Positions 8,196 through 16,324 of a stretch of DNA of 56,538 bases are shown here, piece after piece. A program made the position numbers and the translations under genes. Numbering within the stretch: position 1 is the first letter of the stretch; the number at the start of each line of letters is the position of its first letter. The notes under the pieces were generated by a model. That model worked only from the letters and a program-made list of their open reading frames with translations. It did not search any database and was not told the DNA's origin. The stretch is taken from NCBI RefSeq assembly GCF_009933335.1, contig NZ_MAEL01000002.1, positions 1-56,538 of the forward strand, given 5' to 3'. Origin of the DNA: Candidatus Enterococcus willemsii. GTDB lineage: Bacteria; Bacillota; Bacilli; Lactobacillales; Enterococcaceae.

Positions 8196-10193
8196 CTAAT
8201 CGCTTTCAGGTAATTCTTCAAATAATGTTGGTTGTGTTTCTTCTTGTTTATCTAAGATACTACCATCTTCTTCTAAACTAAATTGAACATGTGATTCGAT
8301 CCATTTTCTTCTAGGCTCAACTTTATCTCCCATCAATGTAGTTACGCGGCGTTCAGCTTTGGCTGCATCATCAATTCTTACTCGAATCAAAGTTCTTGTA
8401 TCAGGATCCATCGTTGTTTCCCATAACTGCTCGGCATTCATTTCTCCAAGCCCTTTGTAACGCTGAATCATATAGCCACGACCAATTTTCTCAATATTCA
8501 CAGCTAACTCTTCTTCTGTCCAAGCATATTCAACAATTTCTTTTTTGCCTGTGCCTTTAGATACCTTATATAAAGGTGGTAAGGCAATGTATACTTTGCC
8601 CGCCTCAATTAATGGTTTCATATAGCGATAAAAGAACGTCAACAATAGGACTTGAATATGTGCACCATCTGTATCCGCATCGGTCATAATAATAACTTTA
8701 TCATAATTACAATCCTCAATTGAAAACTCTGGTCCAACCCCTGCTCCTATCGTATAAATCATTGTATTAATTTCTTCATTTTTTAAAATGTCTTGCATTT
8801 TTGCTTTTTCAGTATTAATAACTTTACCTCGTAGTGGTAAGATTGCTTGGAATTTACGGTCACGTCCTTGTTTGGCAGAACCTCCGGCAGAATCCCCTTC
8901 GACAAGGTATAATTCATTTTTCTTTGGATTTTTAGATTGAGCTGGCGTTAATTTCCCAGAAAGTAAGGATTCACCTTTTTTCCGTTTTTTACCAGTTCGG
9001 CTTTCTTCACGTGCTTTACGTGCTGCTTCACGTGCCTCGCGAGCTTTCACTGCTTTACGAACAAGCATCTGACTCATCTCGCTATTTTCTTGTAAATAAA
9101 AGCCCAATTGTTCTCCTAAGACGTTATCAACTGCCCCACGCGCTGCTGGAGTACCGAGCTTTTCTTTGGTTTGACCTTCAAACTGCAAAAGATTTTCGGG
9201 AATTCGAACAGATAAAATTGCTGCCAGTCCTTCTCGGAAATCACTACCTTCTAAATTTTTGTCTTTTTCTTTTAACAAGCCCACCTTGCGCGCATATTCG
9301 TTAAAAGCTTTCGTCATTGAAGTTTTCATACCGACTTCGTGTGAACCACCATCTTTGGTACGTACATTATTAACGAATGACAAAACATTCTCTGAATAGC
9401 CATCGTTGTATTGGAAAGCCACCTCTACTTCAATACCTTCACGTTCGCCGGAAAAGTATGCGACTGGTGTCAATGTATCTTTTTCTTCATTCAAGTATTC
9501 AACGAATTCTTTGATTCCTTCTTCATAAAAGAAAAGCTCTTCTACTTTTTCCTCACCACGTAAATCAGTTAACGTGATTTTTACGCCACGAAGTAAGAAA
9601 GCAGATTCACGTAAACGCTCCGCTAATGTGGCATACGAAAATTTCGTTACTGAAAAAATAGTATCATCTGGTAAGAAATGAACTTTTGTCCCATTTGGTT
9701 GTTTTGTTTTCCCAATCTTTTTCAACTTACCATCTGGTTTACCACCATCTTTAAAACGTGCTTGGTATTCTATCCCATCGCGATAAATACTAACATCTAG
9801 CCAAGAAGATAGTGCGTTTACAACACTGGCACCAACACCATGTAAACCACCAGAAGTTTTATAACCGCCTTGACCAAATTTTCCACCCGCATGAAGCACG
9901 GTAAAAATAACTTCAACCGTTGGAATTCCTGATGCATGCATCCCAACTGGCATCCCACGTCCACTATCTCGTACACTGATGCTATTATCTTCATGAATGG
10001 TTACGTCAATCTCATTTCCATAACCAGAAAGCGCTTCGTCTACTGCATTATCAAAAATTTCATACACTAAATGATGTAATCCTCGGCTATCTGTTGAACC
10101 GATATACATCCCAGGTCTTTTTCTTACTGCTTCTAATCCTTCTAAAACTTGGATTGAAGCATCATTATATTCATTGGTTTGTTTTTTTACCAA
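8196..10193 (-). CDS. parE: DNA topoisomerase IV subunit B
   Basis: ATPase subunit of topoisomerase IV. The GHKL ATPase domain shows EIFDNAVDEAL, DSGRGMP and GGLHGVGASVVNAL. The TOPRIM part carries LVEGDSAGGSAKQGRDR and MTDADTDGAHI. An ATG at 10232 opens the frame further, but it overlaps the -10 box of the apparent promoter and has no ribosome binding site. TTG at 10193 has AAAGGAG 8 bases upstream, and the protein then begins with the usual short lead into NEYNDASIQVLEGLEAVRKR. I therefore call the TTG start (665 residues). First gene of parE-parC. Confidence 0.95.
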   Translation of the reverse strand: MVKKQTNEYNDASIQVLEGLEAVRKRPGMYIGSTDSRGLHHLVYEIFDNAVDEALSGYGNEIDVTIHEDNSISVRDSGRGMPVGMHASGIPTVEVIFTVLHAGGKFGQGGYKTSGGLHGVGASVVNALSSWLDVSIYRDGIEYQARFKDGGKPDGKLKKIGKTKQPNGTKVHFLPDDTIFSVTKFSYATLAERLRESAFLLRGVKITLTDLRGEEKVEELFFYEEGIKEFVEYLNEEKDTLTPVAYFSGEREGIEVEVAFQYNDGYSENVLSFVNNVRTKDGGSHEVGMKTSMTKAFNEYARKVGLLKEKDKNLEGSDFREGLAAILSVRIPENLLQFEGQTKEKLGTPAARGAVDNVLGEQLGFYLQENSEMSQMLVRKAVKAREAREAARKAREESRTGKKRKKGESLLSGKLTPAQSKNPKKNELYLVEGDSAGGSAKQGRDRKFQAILPLRGKVINTEKAKMQDILKNEEINTMIYTIGAGVGPEFSIEDCNYDKVIIMTDADTDGAHIQVLLLTFFYRYMKPLIEAGKVYIALPPLYKVSKGTGKKEIVEYAWTEEELAVNIEKIGRGYMIQRYKGLGEMNAEQLWETTMDPDTRTLIRVRIDDAAKAERRVTTLMGDKVEPRRKWIESHVQFSLEEDGSILDKQEETQPTLFEELPESD

Positions 10194-10230
10194 AGCAAAC
10201 GCTCCTTTAAGGTTCAAATTTACTCGAATC

Positions 10231-10260
10231 ATTATACATCATCTTCTAGCTACTAAGCAA
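10231..10260 (-). promoter_or_regulatory. parE promoter
   Basis: Minus strand -35 TTGCTT (10255-10260), 18-base spacer, -10 TATAAT (10231-10236). The ATG at 10232 overlaps the -10 box, so it cannot lie in a transcript from this promoter. Confidence 0.75.
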
Positions 10261-10279
10261 AGAAATTCCGAAAATGACA

Positions 10280-10316
10280 AGAAAAATTTCTAAGATTCGC
10301 TCTTAGAAATTTTTCT
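10280..10316 (-). terminator. Terminator of the CoA-binding protein gene
   Basis: A perfect 15-bp AT-rich inverted repeat (10280-10294 and 10302-10316). Its minus-strand 3' arm ends in TTTTTCTTGTCATTTT. Confidence 0.7.
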
Positions 10317-10322
10317 ATGGTT

Positions 10323-10748
10323 TCATTGTGTCATTTTTTTCCATTCAACCTTTGTACAACGATTCATTACTATATCAGTACGACCAGCTTCTTGCAAGAG
10401 TTTCGCTGCTGCTTCGTTCTCAATTTCTAATTGTGCCCAAAAAACTTTGGCATCAGTTTCCAAAAAATCTTGCGCTACTTCTGGTAAAAATTCACTGCGT
10501 CTAAAAATATCCACAATATCAATTGTTTCTGGAATATCTTGCAATTTTTCATAGACAGGTTCACCTAGAATAGTTTTTCCAGCTAAGACAGGATTGACTG
10601 GAAACAGTTGATAGCCTTGCTCTTGAAGAAATTTTGCTACTTGATAACTTGTTCGATCTTCTTTGTTACTCAATCCTACAATAGCAATATTTCTTGCTGA
10701 CTGTAAATATTTCTGAATTGTTTGTTCATCTGGATTTTTAAAAGACAT
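10323..10748 (-). CDS. CoA-binding domain protein (YccU family)
   Basis: A 141-residue single-domain Rossmann-type protein of the CoA_binding family, as in E. coli YccU. NIAIVGLSNKEDRTSYQVAKFL near the N-terminus is the nucleotide-binding loop, and FPVNP around residue 55 is typical. The family binds CoA in structures, but no reaction is established. ATG 10748 has GGAGG 7 bases upstream. It is followed by its own terminator and then parE, so it is transcribed separately. It is divergent from plsY. Confidence 0.85.
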   Translation of the reverse strand: MSFKNPDEQTIQKYLQSARNIAIVGLSNKEDRTSYQVAKFLQEQGYQLFPVNPVLAGKTILGEPVYEKLQDIPETIDIVDIFRRSEFLPEVAQDFLETDAKVFWAQLEIENEAAAKLLQEAGRTDIVMNRCTKVEWKKMTQ

Positions 10749-10782
10749 TTCAATTCCTCCTTGTAAATTAGGTTTATTTTTG

Positions 10783-10811
10783 TTGTTGTGACAGTCATTT
10801 CATGCTAAAAT
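10783..10811 (+). promoter_or_regulatory. plsY promoter
   Basis: -35 TTGTTG (10783-10788), 17-base spacer, -10 TAAAAT (10806-10811), with an extended TGC directly before the -10. Confidence 0.7.
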
Positions 10812-10842
10812 TGCTCTAGTCATGTAAAGAAAGTTGGTCATT

Positions 10843-11475
10843 ATGAAAATCATTTTATTTTTAATTGCCTATTTATTAGGATCCATTCCTTCAGGTGTAT
10901 GGATTGGAAAACTTTTTTTCAAAAAAGATATCCGCCAATTTGGTAGTGGAAACACTGGAACGACGAATACTTTTCGTGTACTTGGTAAAAAAGCAGGCAT
11001 TATCGTCCTCTTGATGGATATTTTAAAAGGAACACTTGCCACTAGCTTACCAATGATTTTCCAGATTCCTAATATTAATCCTCTATGGTTTGGGGTCTGT
11101 GCTATTTTAGGACACACCTTCCCTATCTTCGCTGGTTTTAAAGGCGGCAAGGCTGTCGCAACGAGTGCAGGAATGTTATTAGCCTATCAACCATTGTTTT
11201 TTATTTATTCTACCATTTTATTCATTATTTTATTATTTATCACTAGTATGGTTAGTCTAAGTAGTATGATTGCAGCTGTTTTAATCACCTTGTCAACTAT
11301 TTTGTTGCCTTATGTTGCGCCAGTCATTCTCTCTAAACAGGATTGGTTATTAACCATCATTGCAATTTGTGTCACGATTTTTATCTTCTATCGACACAAA
11401 GAAAATATTTCTCGTATTAAAGACGGCACGGAAAGTCGCGTGCCTTTTGGCCTAAATAAGCAAGATAAAAAATAA
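10843..11475 (+). CDS. plsY: Acyl-phosphate:glycerol-3-phosphate acyltransferase
   Basis: Integral membrane enzyme that moves the acyl group from acyl-phosphate to glycerol-3-phosphate, the first committed step of phospholipid synthesis in Firmicutes. About 210 residues with five predicted membrane segments. The three family motifs are visible: GSIPSG near residue 13, GSGNTGTTN near residue 36 and [10 protein letters not shown] near residue 100. I choose ATG 10843; the frame opens three codons earlier at a TTG that sits on top of the only site-like bases (AAAGAAAG). It is convergent with the epimerase-like gene and shares a bidirectional terminator with it. Confidence 0.95.
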   Translation: MKIILFLIAYLLGSIPSGVWIGKLFFKKDIRQFGSGNTGTTNTFRVLGKKAGIIVLLMDILKGTLATSLPMIFQIPNINPLWFGVCAILGHTFPIFAGFKGGKAVATSAGMLLAYQPLFFIYSTILFIILLFITSMVSLSSMIAAVLITLSTILLPYVAPVILSKQDWLLTIIAICVTIFIFYRHKENISRIKDGTESRVPFGLNKQDKK

Positions 11476-11505
11476 GCTGGGTAGCACAACCCAGCTTATT
11501 TTTTT
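11467..11505. terminator. Bidirectional terminator between plsY and the epimerase-like gene
   Basis: A 13-bp perfect stem AAATAAGCTGGGT/ACCCAGCTTATTT (11470-11482, 11489-11501) with T-runs on both strands, between convergent genes. Confidence 0.92.
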
Positions 11506-12382
11506 ATTTCACTGTAATTGCATATTTTGTATCAAAACTTTCTTTTCCATTTAACTGGCGAATACCTAATTTTTCGGTTAGTTCGCCCGTAGCATCTAAC
11601 GTATCCGCAATTCCAGCCCAAGGCTCAATGCAAACAAAGGGAGCATCTAATCCATAATTTCCAGCCCAAATACCAACATATGGTAAATGATTATACGTTA
11701 ATGTCACACTATGTGGTGATTTTTCACTACGAATTGAGAAAGAGTTCAAGCCTTTTGTTTCAAAAATCAAGGTATCTTCTTTAAATAAATCGCGTGTTAA
11801 TGCAATATTTGTATTGGTTTGCCCCAACGTTCGTTGGTTTAAGTCAATAAAACCTTCTTTCAAAGGTAACATTACTCTGGATTTCATGGGAGAAGGTTCT
11901 AAAAAATAATCTTCAAAAGCCAATTCTTCATCTAAAGGAACATTGAATGCAGGGTGTCCGCCAATTGAAAAATACATTTCTTCATCTGATGGGTTCTCTA
12001 CACGATATTTCACAACAATACCATCGCCACCTAATTCATAAGTCAGAATTAATTTGAAGTCAAATGGGTAAACTTTTTTTGTTTCAGTTGTGCTTTCCAA
12101 AACAAGACTAACGGCATCTGGTTGTTTTTCCAATACTTGAAATTCCATATCTCTAGCAAATCCATGTTGTGACAATTGATAGGTTTTTCCTTGGTAAGTG
12201 TATTGATTATTTTTCAAGGCGCCCACAAATGGAAACAACACAGGTGCGTGTCGTTTCCAATATTTTGGATCTGCTTGCCAGATATATTCAATGTCAGTTT
12301 CTTTACTTTTCAGACTAATCAATTCCGCACCCGCTGTGGCAATGATAGCTTTCAAGTGATCTGTTTCAATTGTAATATCCAT
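11504..12382 (-). CDS. Aldose 1-epimerase family protein (LacX-like)
   Basis: About 292 residues with the galactose mutarotase-like beta-sandwich pattern. It shows HAPVLFPFVGALKN near residue 47, SQHGFARDMEF near residue 75 and the GGHPAFNVPL histidine motif near residue 145. This group (LacX and YeaD-like) acts on, or binds, the anomeric carbon of sugars or sugar phosphates; the substrate cannot be told from sequence. ATG 12382 has AAGGAG 8 bases upstream, better than the GTG three codons earlier. It starts 20 bases after the codY stop, and no terminator is visible between them, so it may be read from the codY operon. Confidence 0.85.
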   Translation of the reverse strand: MDITIETDHLKAIIATAGAELISLKSKETDIEYIWQADPKYWKRHAPVLFPFVGALKNNQYTYQGKTYQLSQHGFARDMEFQVLEKQPDAVSLVLESTTETKKVYPFDFKLILTYELGGDGIVVKYRVENPSDEEMYFSIGGHPAFNVPLDEELAFEDYFLEPSPMKSRVMLPLKEGFIDLNQRTLGQTNTNIALTRDLFKEDTLIFETKGLNSFSIRSEKSPHSVTLTYNHLPYVGIWAGNYGLDAPFVCIEPWAGIADTLDATGELTEKLGIRQLNGKESFDTKYAITVK

Positions 12383-12401
12383 TTTGTTCACTCCTTAGAA
12401 T

Positions 12402-13187
12402 TTACGCTTTATCTAATTCTTCTTTAAAACGACTATTTAAAACTTTTAAATAGGTCCCTTTCATTCCTAATGATCGAGATTCGATAATTCCCGCAGATTC
12501 TAATTTTCTCAAGGCATTAACGATTACTGAGCGTGTAATACCAATTTCATCTGCAATATTTGAAGCAGTTAAGCGTCCCTCATCGCCTTCTAGTGCATTA
12601 AAGATAGCTTGAACAGCTTTTAATTCACTATAAGATAAGGTATTTACTGCCATTTGAACCGCCGTTGCACTACGAATATCGTCTTCAATGTTACGTGAAG
12701 TTTGGTAAAGAATTTGCATACCAACAACCGTTGCACTGTATTCTGCCAATACCAAATCATCATCACTAAATGAATCATCAATTCTCGATAAGATAATTGT
12801 TCCTAATCTTTCTCCCGCTCCAAAAATTGGAACAACTGTTGTCAATCCATTTGGATATAATTCACGAGATTCAATTGGAAAAGCAGTCATATCACTTTCA
12901 ATGGTAATATTCGCTTCCGTTGCATGTAGGTTATCAACCATATCTGTATAGGTTTTAGGAAATTGTTTTTCCACAAACATATTTTTTACTCGTGCATTGT
13001 TTACATCATGTTTTTCATTGAACCCTAACAAGCTACCATCACTACTAATAATGTAAGAGTTACTATCCAAAATATCCCCTAAAATATTTGCCATTTGGTT
13101 GTACGGTAAATCTGAAGCCGTACTAAATGTATTCTTTTGTTGTAACAATTCATTAATCTGTCTAGTTTTTTCTAAAAGTGTAGTCAT
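12402..13187 (-). CDS. codY: GTP-sensing pleiotropic repressor CodY
   Basis: Global repressor that responds to branched-chain amino acids and GTP, and controls nitrogen metabolism and virulence genes in low-GC Gram-positives. 261 residues with an N-terminal GAF-type ligand domain (roughly 1-155) and a C-terminal winged helix-turn-helix in which [21 protein letters not shown] (quoted to 20: [20 protein letters not shown]) is the recognition segment. AAAGGAG precedes ATG 13187. It is the last gene of xerC-hslV-hslU-codY, 14 bases after hslU. A weak CodY-box-like sequence lies ahead of the operon (16192-16206). Confidence 0.97.
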   Translation of the reverse strand: MTTLLEKTRQINELLQQKNTFSTASDLPYNQMANILGDILDSNSYIISSDGSLLGFNEKHDVNNARVKNMFVEKQFPKTYTDMVDNLHATEANITIESDMTAFPIESRELYPNGLTTVVPIFGAGERLGTIILSRIDDSFSDDDLVLAEYSATVVGMQILYQTSRNIEDDIRSATAVQMAVNTLSYSELKAVQAIFNALEGDEGRLTASNIADEIGITRSVIVNALRKLESAGIIESRSLGMKGTYLKVLNSRFKEELDKA

Positions 13188-13201
13188 TTTTTTCTCCTTT
13201 T

Positions 13202-14602
13202 TTATAGAATATAACGACTCAAATCCTCATTCATAGCAATGTCCGATAATTTATCATCTACATATGCTTCTGTAATTGTAATTTCAGCCATTTGCATATC
13301 TGACGCCTCAAATAATAAGTCTTCTAAAAGTTTTTCTAAAATTGTGTGTAATCGACGGGCACCAATGTTATCTGTATCGCGATTGACTTGATAAGCAATT
13401 GCTGCCAAACGCTCGATTGCTTCCAGAGTAAAGGTCACTTCCACATGCTCTGTTGCTAATAAAGCGACATATTGTTTAATCAGTGCATTATTTGGTTCTT
13501 TTAAGATCTTCACGAAGTCTTCTGCTGTTAAATCATCTAGCTCTACGCGAATTGGGAAACGACCTTGCAATTCAGGAATCAAATCACTTGGTTTTGATAA
13601 GTGGAATGCACCTGATGCGATAAATAGGATATGGTCTGTTTGTAATGCCCCGTATTTTGTGTTTACTTGTGAACCTTCCACGATTGGTAAAATATCACGT
13701 TGGACTCCTTCACGAGAAACTTCGCCTGATTGTTGTGATTTCGATGTCACTTTATCAATTTCGTCAATAAAGATAATTCCACTTGATTCTGCTAAGCGTA
13801 ACGCTTCACTGTTAATATCTGCTTCATTTACTAATTTCGATGATTCTTCTTGAATTAATAATTCACGTGCTTCTTTAACAGTGACCGTTCGTTCTATTTT
13901 CTTTTTGGGTTTCAAAGATCCTAGCGTTTCATTCAAGTCAATACCCATTTGCTCTAACCCATTATTCATCATTGGCATTTGCGTTTTTGGTTCATCAATT
14001 TCAATTGTCACTTCACGATTGTCTAAGACACCACGTTCCAATTGTTCAAAAATAGTTTGACGATTGACACGAATTTCATCTGTTAATTCTTCTTTTGGTT
14101 CCTCTGTTTTTTGCATCGTATTGAACATATTCATCATTTGTTCATATGGATTACCTGACGATTGTTTTTGTTCTTTTTTAATACCTGGAACTAGGACTTT
14201 TGCCAAGCGTCGATTGGCTTTTTTCTCTGCCTTTGAACGAACATTACTATATTGTTCTTTTTGTACAATTTGAATCGCATTTTCGACTAAATCACGAACC
14301 ATTGATTCTACATCACGACCCACATAACCGACTTCTGTAAATTTTGTTGCTTCGACTTTAACAAAAGGTGCTTTAACAATTTTTGCTAAGCGACGCGCAA
14401 TTTCCGTTTTCCCGACGCCTGTCGGTCCAATCATTAAAATGTTTTTAGGTGTCACTTCTTGTTGCATCTTTTCATCTAGTTGTAAACGACGGTAGCGATT
14501 ACGCAATGCAACTGCAACTGATTTTTTAGCTACTTGTTGACCAACAATGTATTGGTCTAATTCAGCAACGATTTCTTTTGGTGAAATATTTTGATTCATC
14601 AT
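13202..14602 (-). CDS. hslU: ATP-dependent protease ATPase subunit HslU (ClpY)
   Basis: AAA+ unfoldase that feeds substrates into the HslV peptidase chamber. Walker A is [16 protein letters not shown] near residue 60, Walker B is [10 protein letters not shown] near residue 275, and the I-domain lies between them (about 110-250). The C-terminus ends in SRYIL, the tail that inserts into HslV in characterised homologues. 466 residues is normal. ATG 14602 follows the hslV stop by four bases; the GAGG site lies within the end of hslV, so translation is probably coupled. Confidence 0.96.
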   Translation of the reverse strand: MMNQNISPKEIVAELDQYIVGQQVAKKSVAVALRNRYRRLQLDEKMQQEVTPKNILMIGPTGVGKTEIARRLAKIVKAPFVKVEATKFTEVGYVGRDVESMVRDLVENAIQIVQKEQYSNVRSKAEKKANRRLAKVLVPGIKKEQKQSSGNPYEQMMNMFNTMQKTEEPKEELTDEIRVNRQTIFEQLERGVLDNREVTIEIDEPKTQMPMMNNGLEQMGIDLNETLGSLKPKKKIERTVTVKEARELLIQEESSKLVNEADINSEALRLAESSGIIFIDEIDKVTSKSQQSGEVSREGVQRDILPIVEGSQVNTKYGALQTDHILFIASGAFHLSKPSDLIPELQGRFPIRVELDDLTAEDFVKILKEPNNALIKQYVALLATEHVEVTFTLEAIERLAAIAYQVNRDTDNIGARRLHTILEKLLEDLLFEASDMQMAEITITEAYVDDKLSDIAMNEDLSRYIL

Positions 14603-14606
14603 ATAA

Positions 14607-15152
14607 CTAACATTCCTCTACAATAATATTATGGTTGGTAAAGACACAAATATCAGCAGCGATATTTAAGGCATTTTCAGCAATTTCTTTGGCAGATAAT
14701 TCATCACTGGCGTATTTTTTCATCGCTCTTGCAGCAGATAATGCATAATTCCCACCTGAACCAATTGCTAAAATACCATCATCTGGTGTAATCACTTCAC
14801 CCGTACCTGATACTAATAACATTTCATTTTTATTCATTACAATCAACATTGCTTCTAATTTTTGCATCGATTGTTTAGTGCGCCATTCTTGGGCAAGCTC
14901 AACAGCAGCACGCTGTAAGTTGCCATTATATTCATTTAATTTACCTTCAAATTTTTCTTCTAAGGTAAAGGCATCTGCCACACTTCCGGCAAAACCGACA
15001 ACAACTTCGCCATTATAAATACGTCGAACTTTTCTTGCCGTTCCTTTCATAACGATTTGTTCACCCATAGTGACTTGTCCGTCACCAGCCATTGCAAATT
15101 TGCCGTCTTTTTCTACGGCACAAATAGTTGTTGAATGAAATTGTGATTCCAT
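14607..15152 (-). CDS. hslV: ATP-dependent protease peptidase subunit HslV (ClpQ)
   Basis: Proteasome-beta-type N-terminal nucleophile peptidase working with HslU. The core reads [10 protein letters not shown] and GDGQVTMG, and [13 protein letters not shown] marks the later conserved segment. The 181-residue product carries seven residues (MESQFHS) before the threonine pair that normally becomes the nucleophile. B. subtilis ClpQ is reported to use an N-terminal serine right after the initiator Met; here residue 2 is Glu, so that route would not work without propeptide removal. ATG 15152 has AGGAGG 7 bases upstream. Confidence 0.95.
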   Translation of the reverse strand: MESQFHSTTICAVEKDGKFAMAGDGQVTMGEQIVMKGTARKVRRIYNGEVVVGFAGSVADAFTLEEKFEGKLNEYNGNLQRAAVELAQEWRTKQSMQKLEAMLIVMNKNEMLLVSGTGEVITPDDGILAIGSGGNYALSAARAMKKYASDELSAKEIAENALNIAADICVFTNHNIIVEEC

Positions 15153-15223
15153 TGTGTCTCCTCCTAAATATAGAAAAGCAAAATAAACGAACGCGTTTAT
15201 TATGCCTGTATTTTATCTTACTT

Positions 15224-16129
15224 TTACGCCCTCGGATGGAACTGACGATAATTTTTCTGCAGACTTTCTTTTGTCACATGTGCATAAATTTGGGTCGTAG
15301 ACAAGTTAGCATGTCCCAGTAATTCTTGAACAGTCCGCATATCTGCACCATTATTTAGTAGATGCGTCGCAAATGTATGTCGTAGCATGTGGGGATGAAT
15401 ATTACTGTCTAAACTACTTTTTCTTATCACTTGATTTAAGGCATATTCGATTCCCGTTGAGGTAATCGGATCACCTAAGCGATTGACAAAAGCAAAGGAA
15501 TGCTCTTTATGAAATTTGGTCATTAGTTGCTGACGACCTTCATTAAAATAAGTCGTGAGTGCTTCTTGCGCATAGACACCAAACGGAACATAGCGTTGTT
15601 TATTCCCTTTCCCGTGGATTAACAAGACACCACTTTCCCAATCAATCTGTTGCAGTTCTAATGCGGCACATTCACTGACACGCAATCCTGATCCATAAAG
15701 AATTTCTAACAGCGCGCGATTTCGTTGCTGTAACGGCTCAGATCCCTCGACACTTTTAAAGAGCGCCTCCATTTCATTCTCATAAAAAAAACGGGGCAAT
15801 TTAATGTTTTTCTTTTTCAAATGAATATATGAAAAAGGATTCTCAGCAATTACTTCTTGCTTTAATAAGTACTGGTAAAAAGAGCGTAAACTTGCTATTT
15901 TTCGACTAATCGTATTACGACTATATTTTTTTTCATGGTCATTCAAAAACGACAAATAAATACGTACGTCGCGATAGTCTACTTCAAGATAATTACCGCC
16001 ACCATTATCCGCTAAAAAATCAAAGAATGCTTGAATGTCTGCCTGATAGGCAATCTGTGTTTCTTCTGAATAGCCTCGTTCAACAATCAGATAACGGAAA
16101 AATTCATGTGACCAATCGCGTTTAATCAT
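15224..16129 (-). CDS. xerC: Tyrosine recombinase XerC (CodV)
   Basis: Chromosome dimer resolution recombinase, first gene of the codV-clpQ-clpY-codY-type operon. 301 residues: N-terminal SAM-like DNA-binding domain (about 5-90), then the catalytic domain. The catalytic set is complete: R150 (GSGLRVSE), K174 (GKGNKQR), H247 and R250 (HPHMLRHT), H273 (LGHANLS) and nucleophile Y282. The context and the housekeeping subfamily pattern argue against a phage integrase. ATG 16129 has GGAGG 9 bases upstream. Confidence 0.95.
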   Translation of the reverse strand: MIKRDWSHEFFRYLIVERGYSEETQIAYQADIQAFFDFLADNGGGNYLEVDYRDVRIYLSFLNDHEKKYSRNTISRKIASLRSFYQYLLKQEVIAENPFSYIHLKKKNIKLPRFFYENEMEALFKSVEGSEPLQQRNRALLEILYGSGLRVSECAALELQQIDWESGVLLIHGKGNKQRYVPFGVYAQEALTTYFNEGRQQLMTKFHKEHSFAFVNRLGDPITSTGIEYALNQVIRKSSLDSNIHPHMLRHTFATHLLNNGADMRTVQELLGHANLSTTQIYAHVTKESLQKNYRQFHPRA

Positions 16130-16164
16130 GTTGTATTTCCTCCATCCTAGATGAATTTAACTTT

Positions 16165-16193
16165 AGCATAGACCAAATAAAAAAACAATTGAA
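16165..16193 (-). promoter_or_regulatory. Candidate promoter of xerC-hslVU-codY
   Basis: Minus strand -35 TTCAAT (16188-16193), 17-base spacer, -10 TATGCT (16165-16170), about 36 bases upstream of the xerC start. Confidence 0.5.
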
Positions 16194-16206
16194 TTGTCAG
16201 AATTTA
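16192..16206. promoter_or_regulatory. Weak CodY-box-like sequence ahead of the codY operon
   Basis: AATTGTCAGAATTTA matches the CodY consensus AATTTTCWGAAAATT at 11 of 15 positions and overlaps the candidate -35 box of the operon. In an AT-rich region such a match can arise by chance. Confidence 0.25.
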
Positions 16207-16274
16207 ACTAATATTTGTAAGAGAGGTCACAATTAAGAAAATTCTGTAAAAATTTCTTCAATTTTCGTGTAAGA

Positions 16275-16320
16275 AAAGACGTTCACTAAGTCAAAAGAAC
16301 TCATCATCGTGAACGTCTTT
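16275..16320 (-). terminator. Terminator of the nfeD-flotillin operon
   Basis: A 12-bp stem AAAGACGTTCAC/GTGAACGTCTTT (16309-16320 and 16275-16286) with a 22-base loop, followed on the minus strand by TTTTC. Confidence 0.75.
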
Positions 16321-16324
16321 ACTC

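Noticed and set aside
15224-16129. Mobile-element integrase
   Set aside because: The recombinase is the housekeeping XerC in its conserved operon; no attachment repeats or other mobile genes are near.
16230-16256. Second CodY box upstream of xerC
   Set aside because: Best alignment has five mismatches to the 15-base consensus, not better than chance in this AT-rich stretch.
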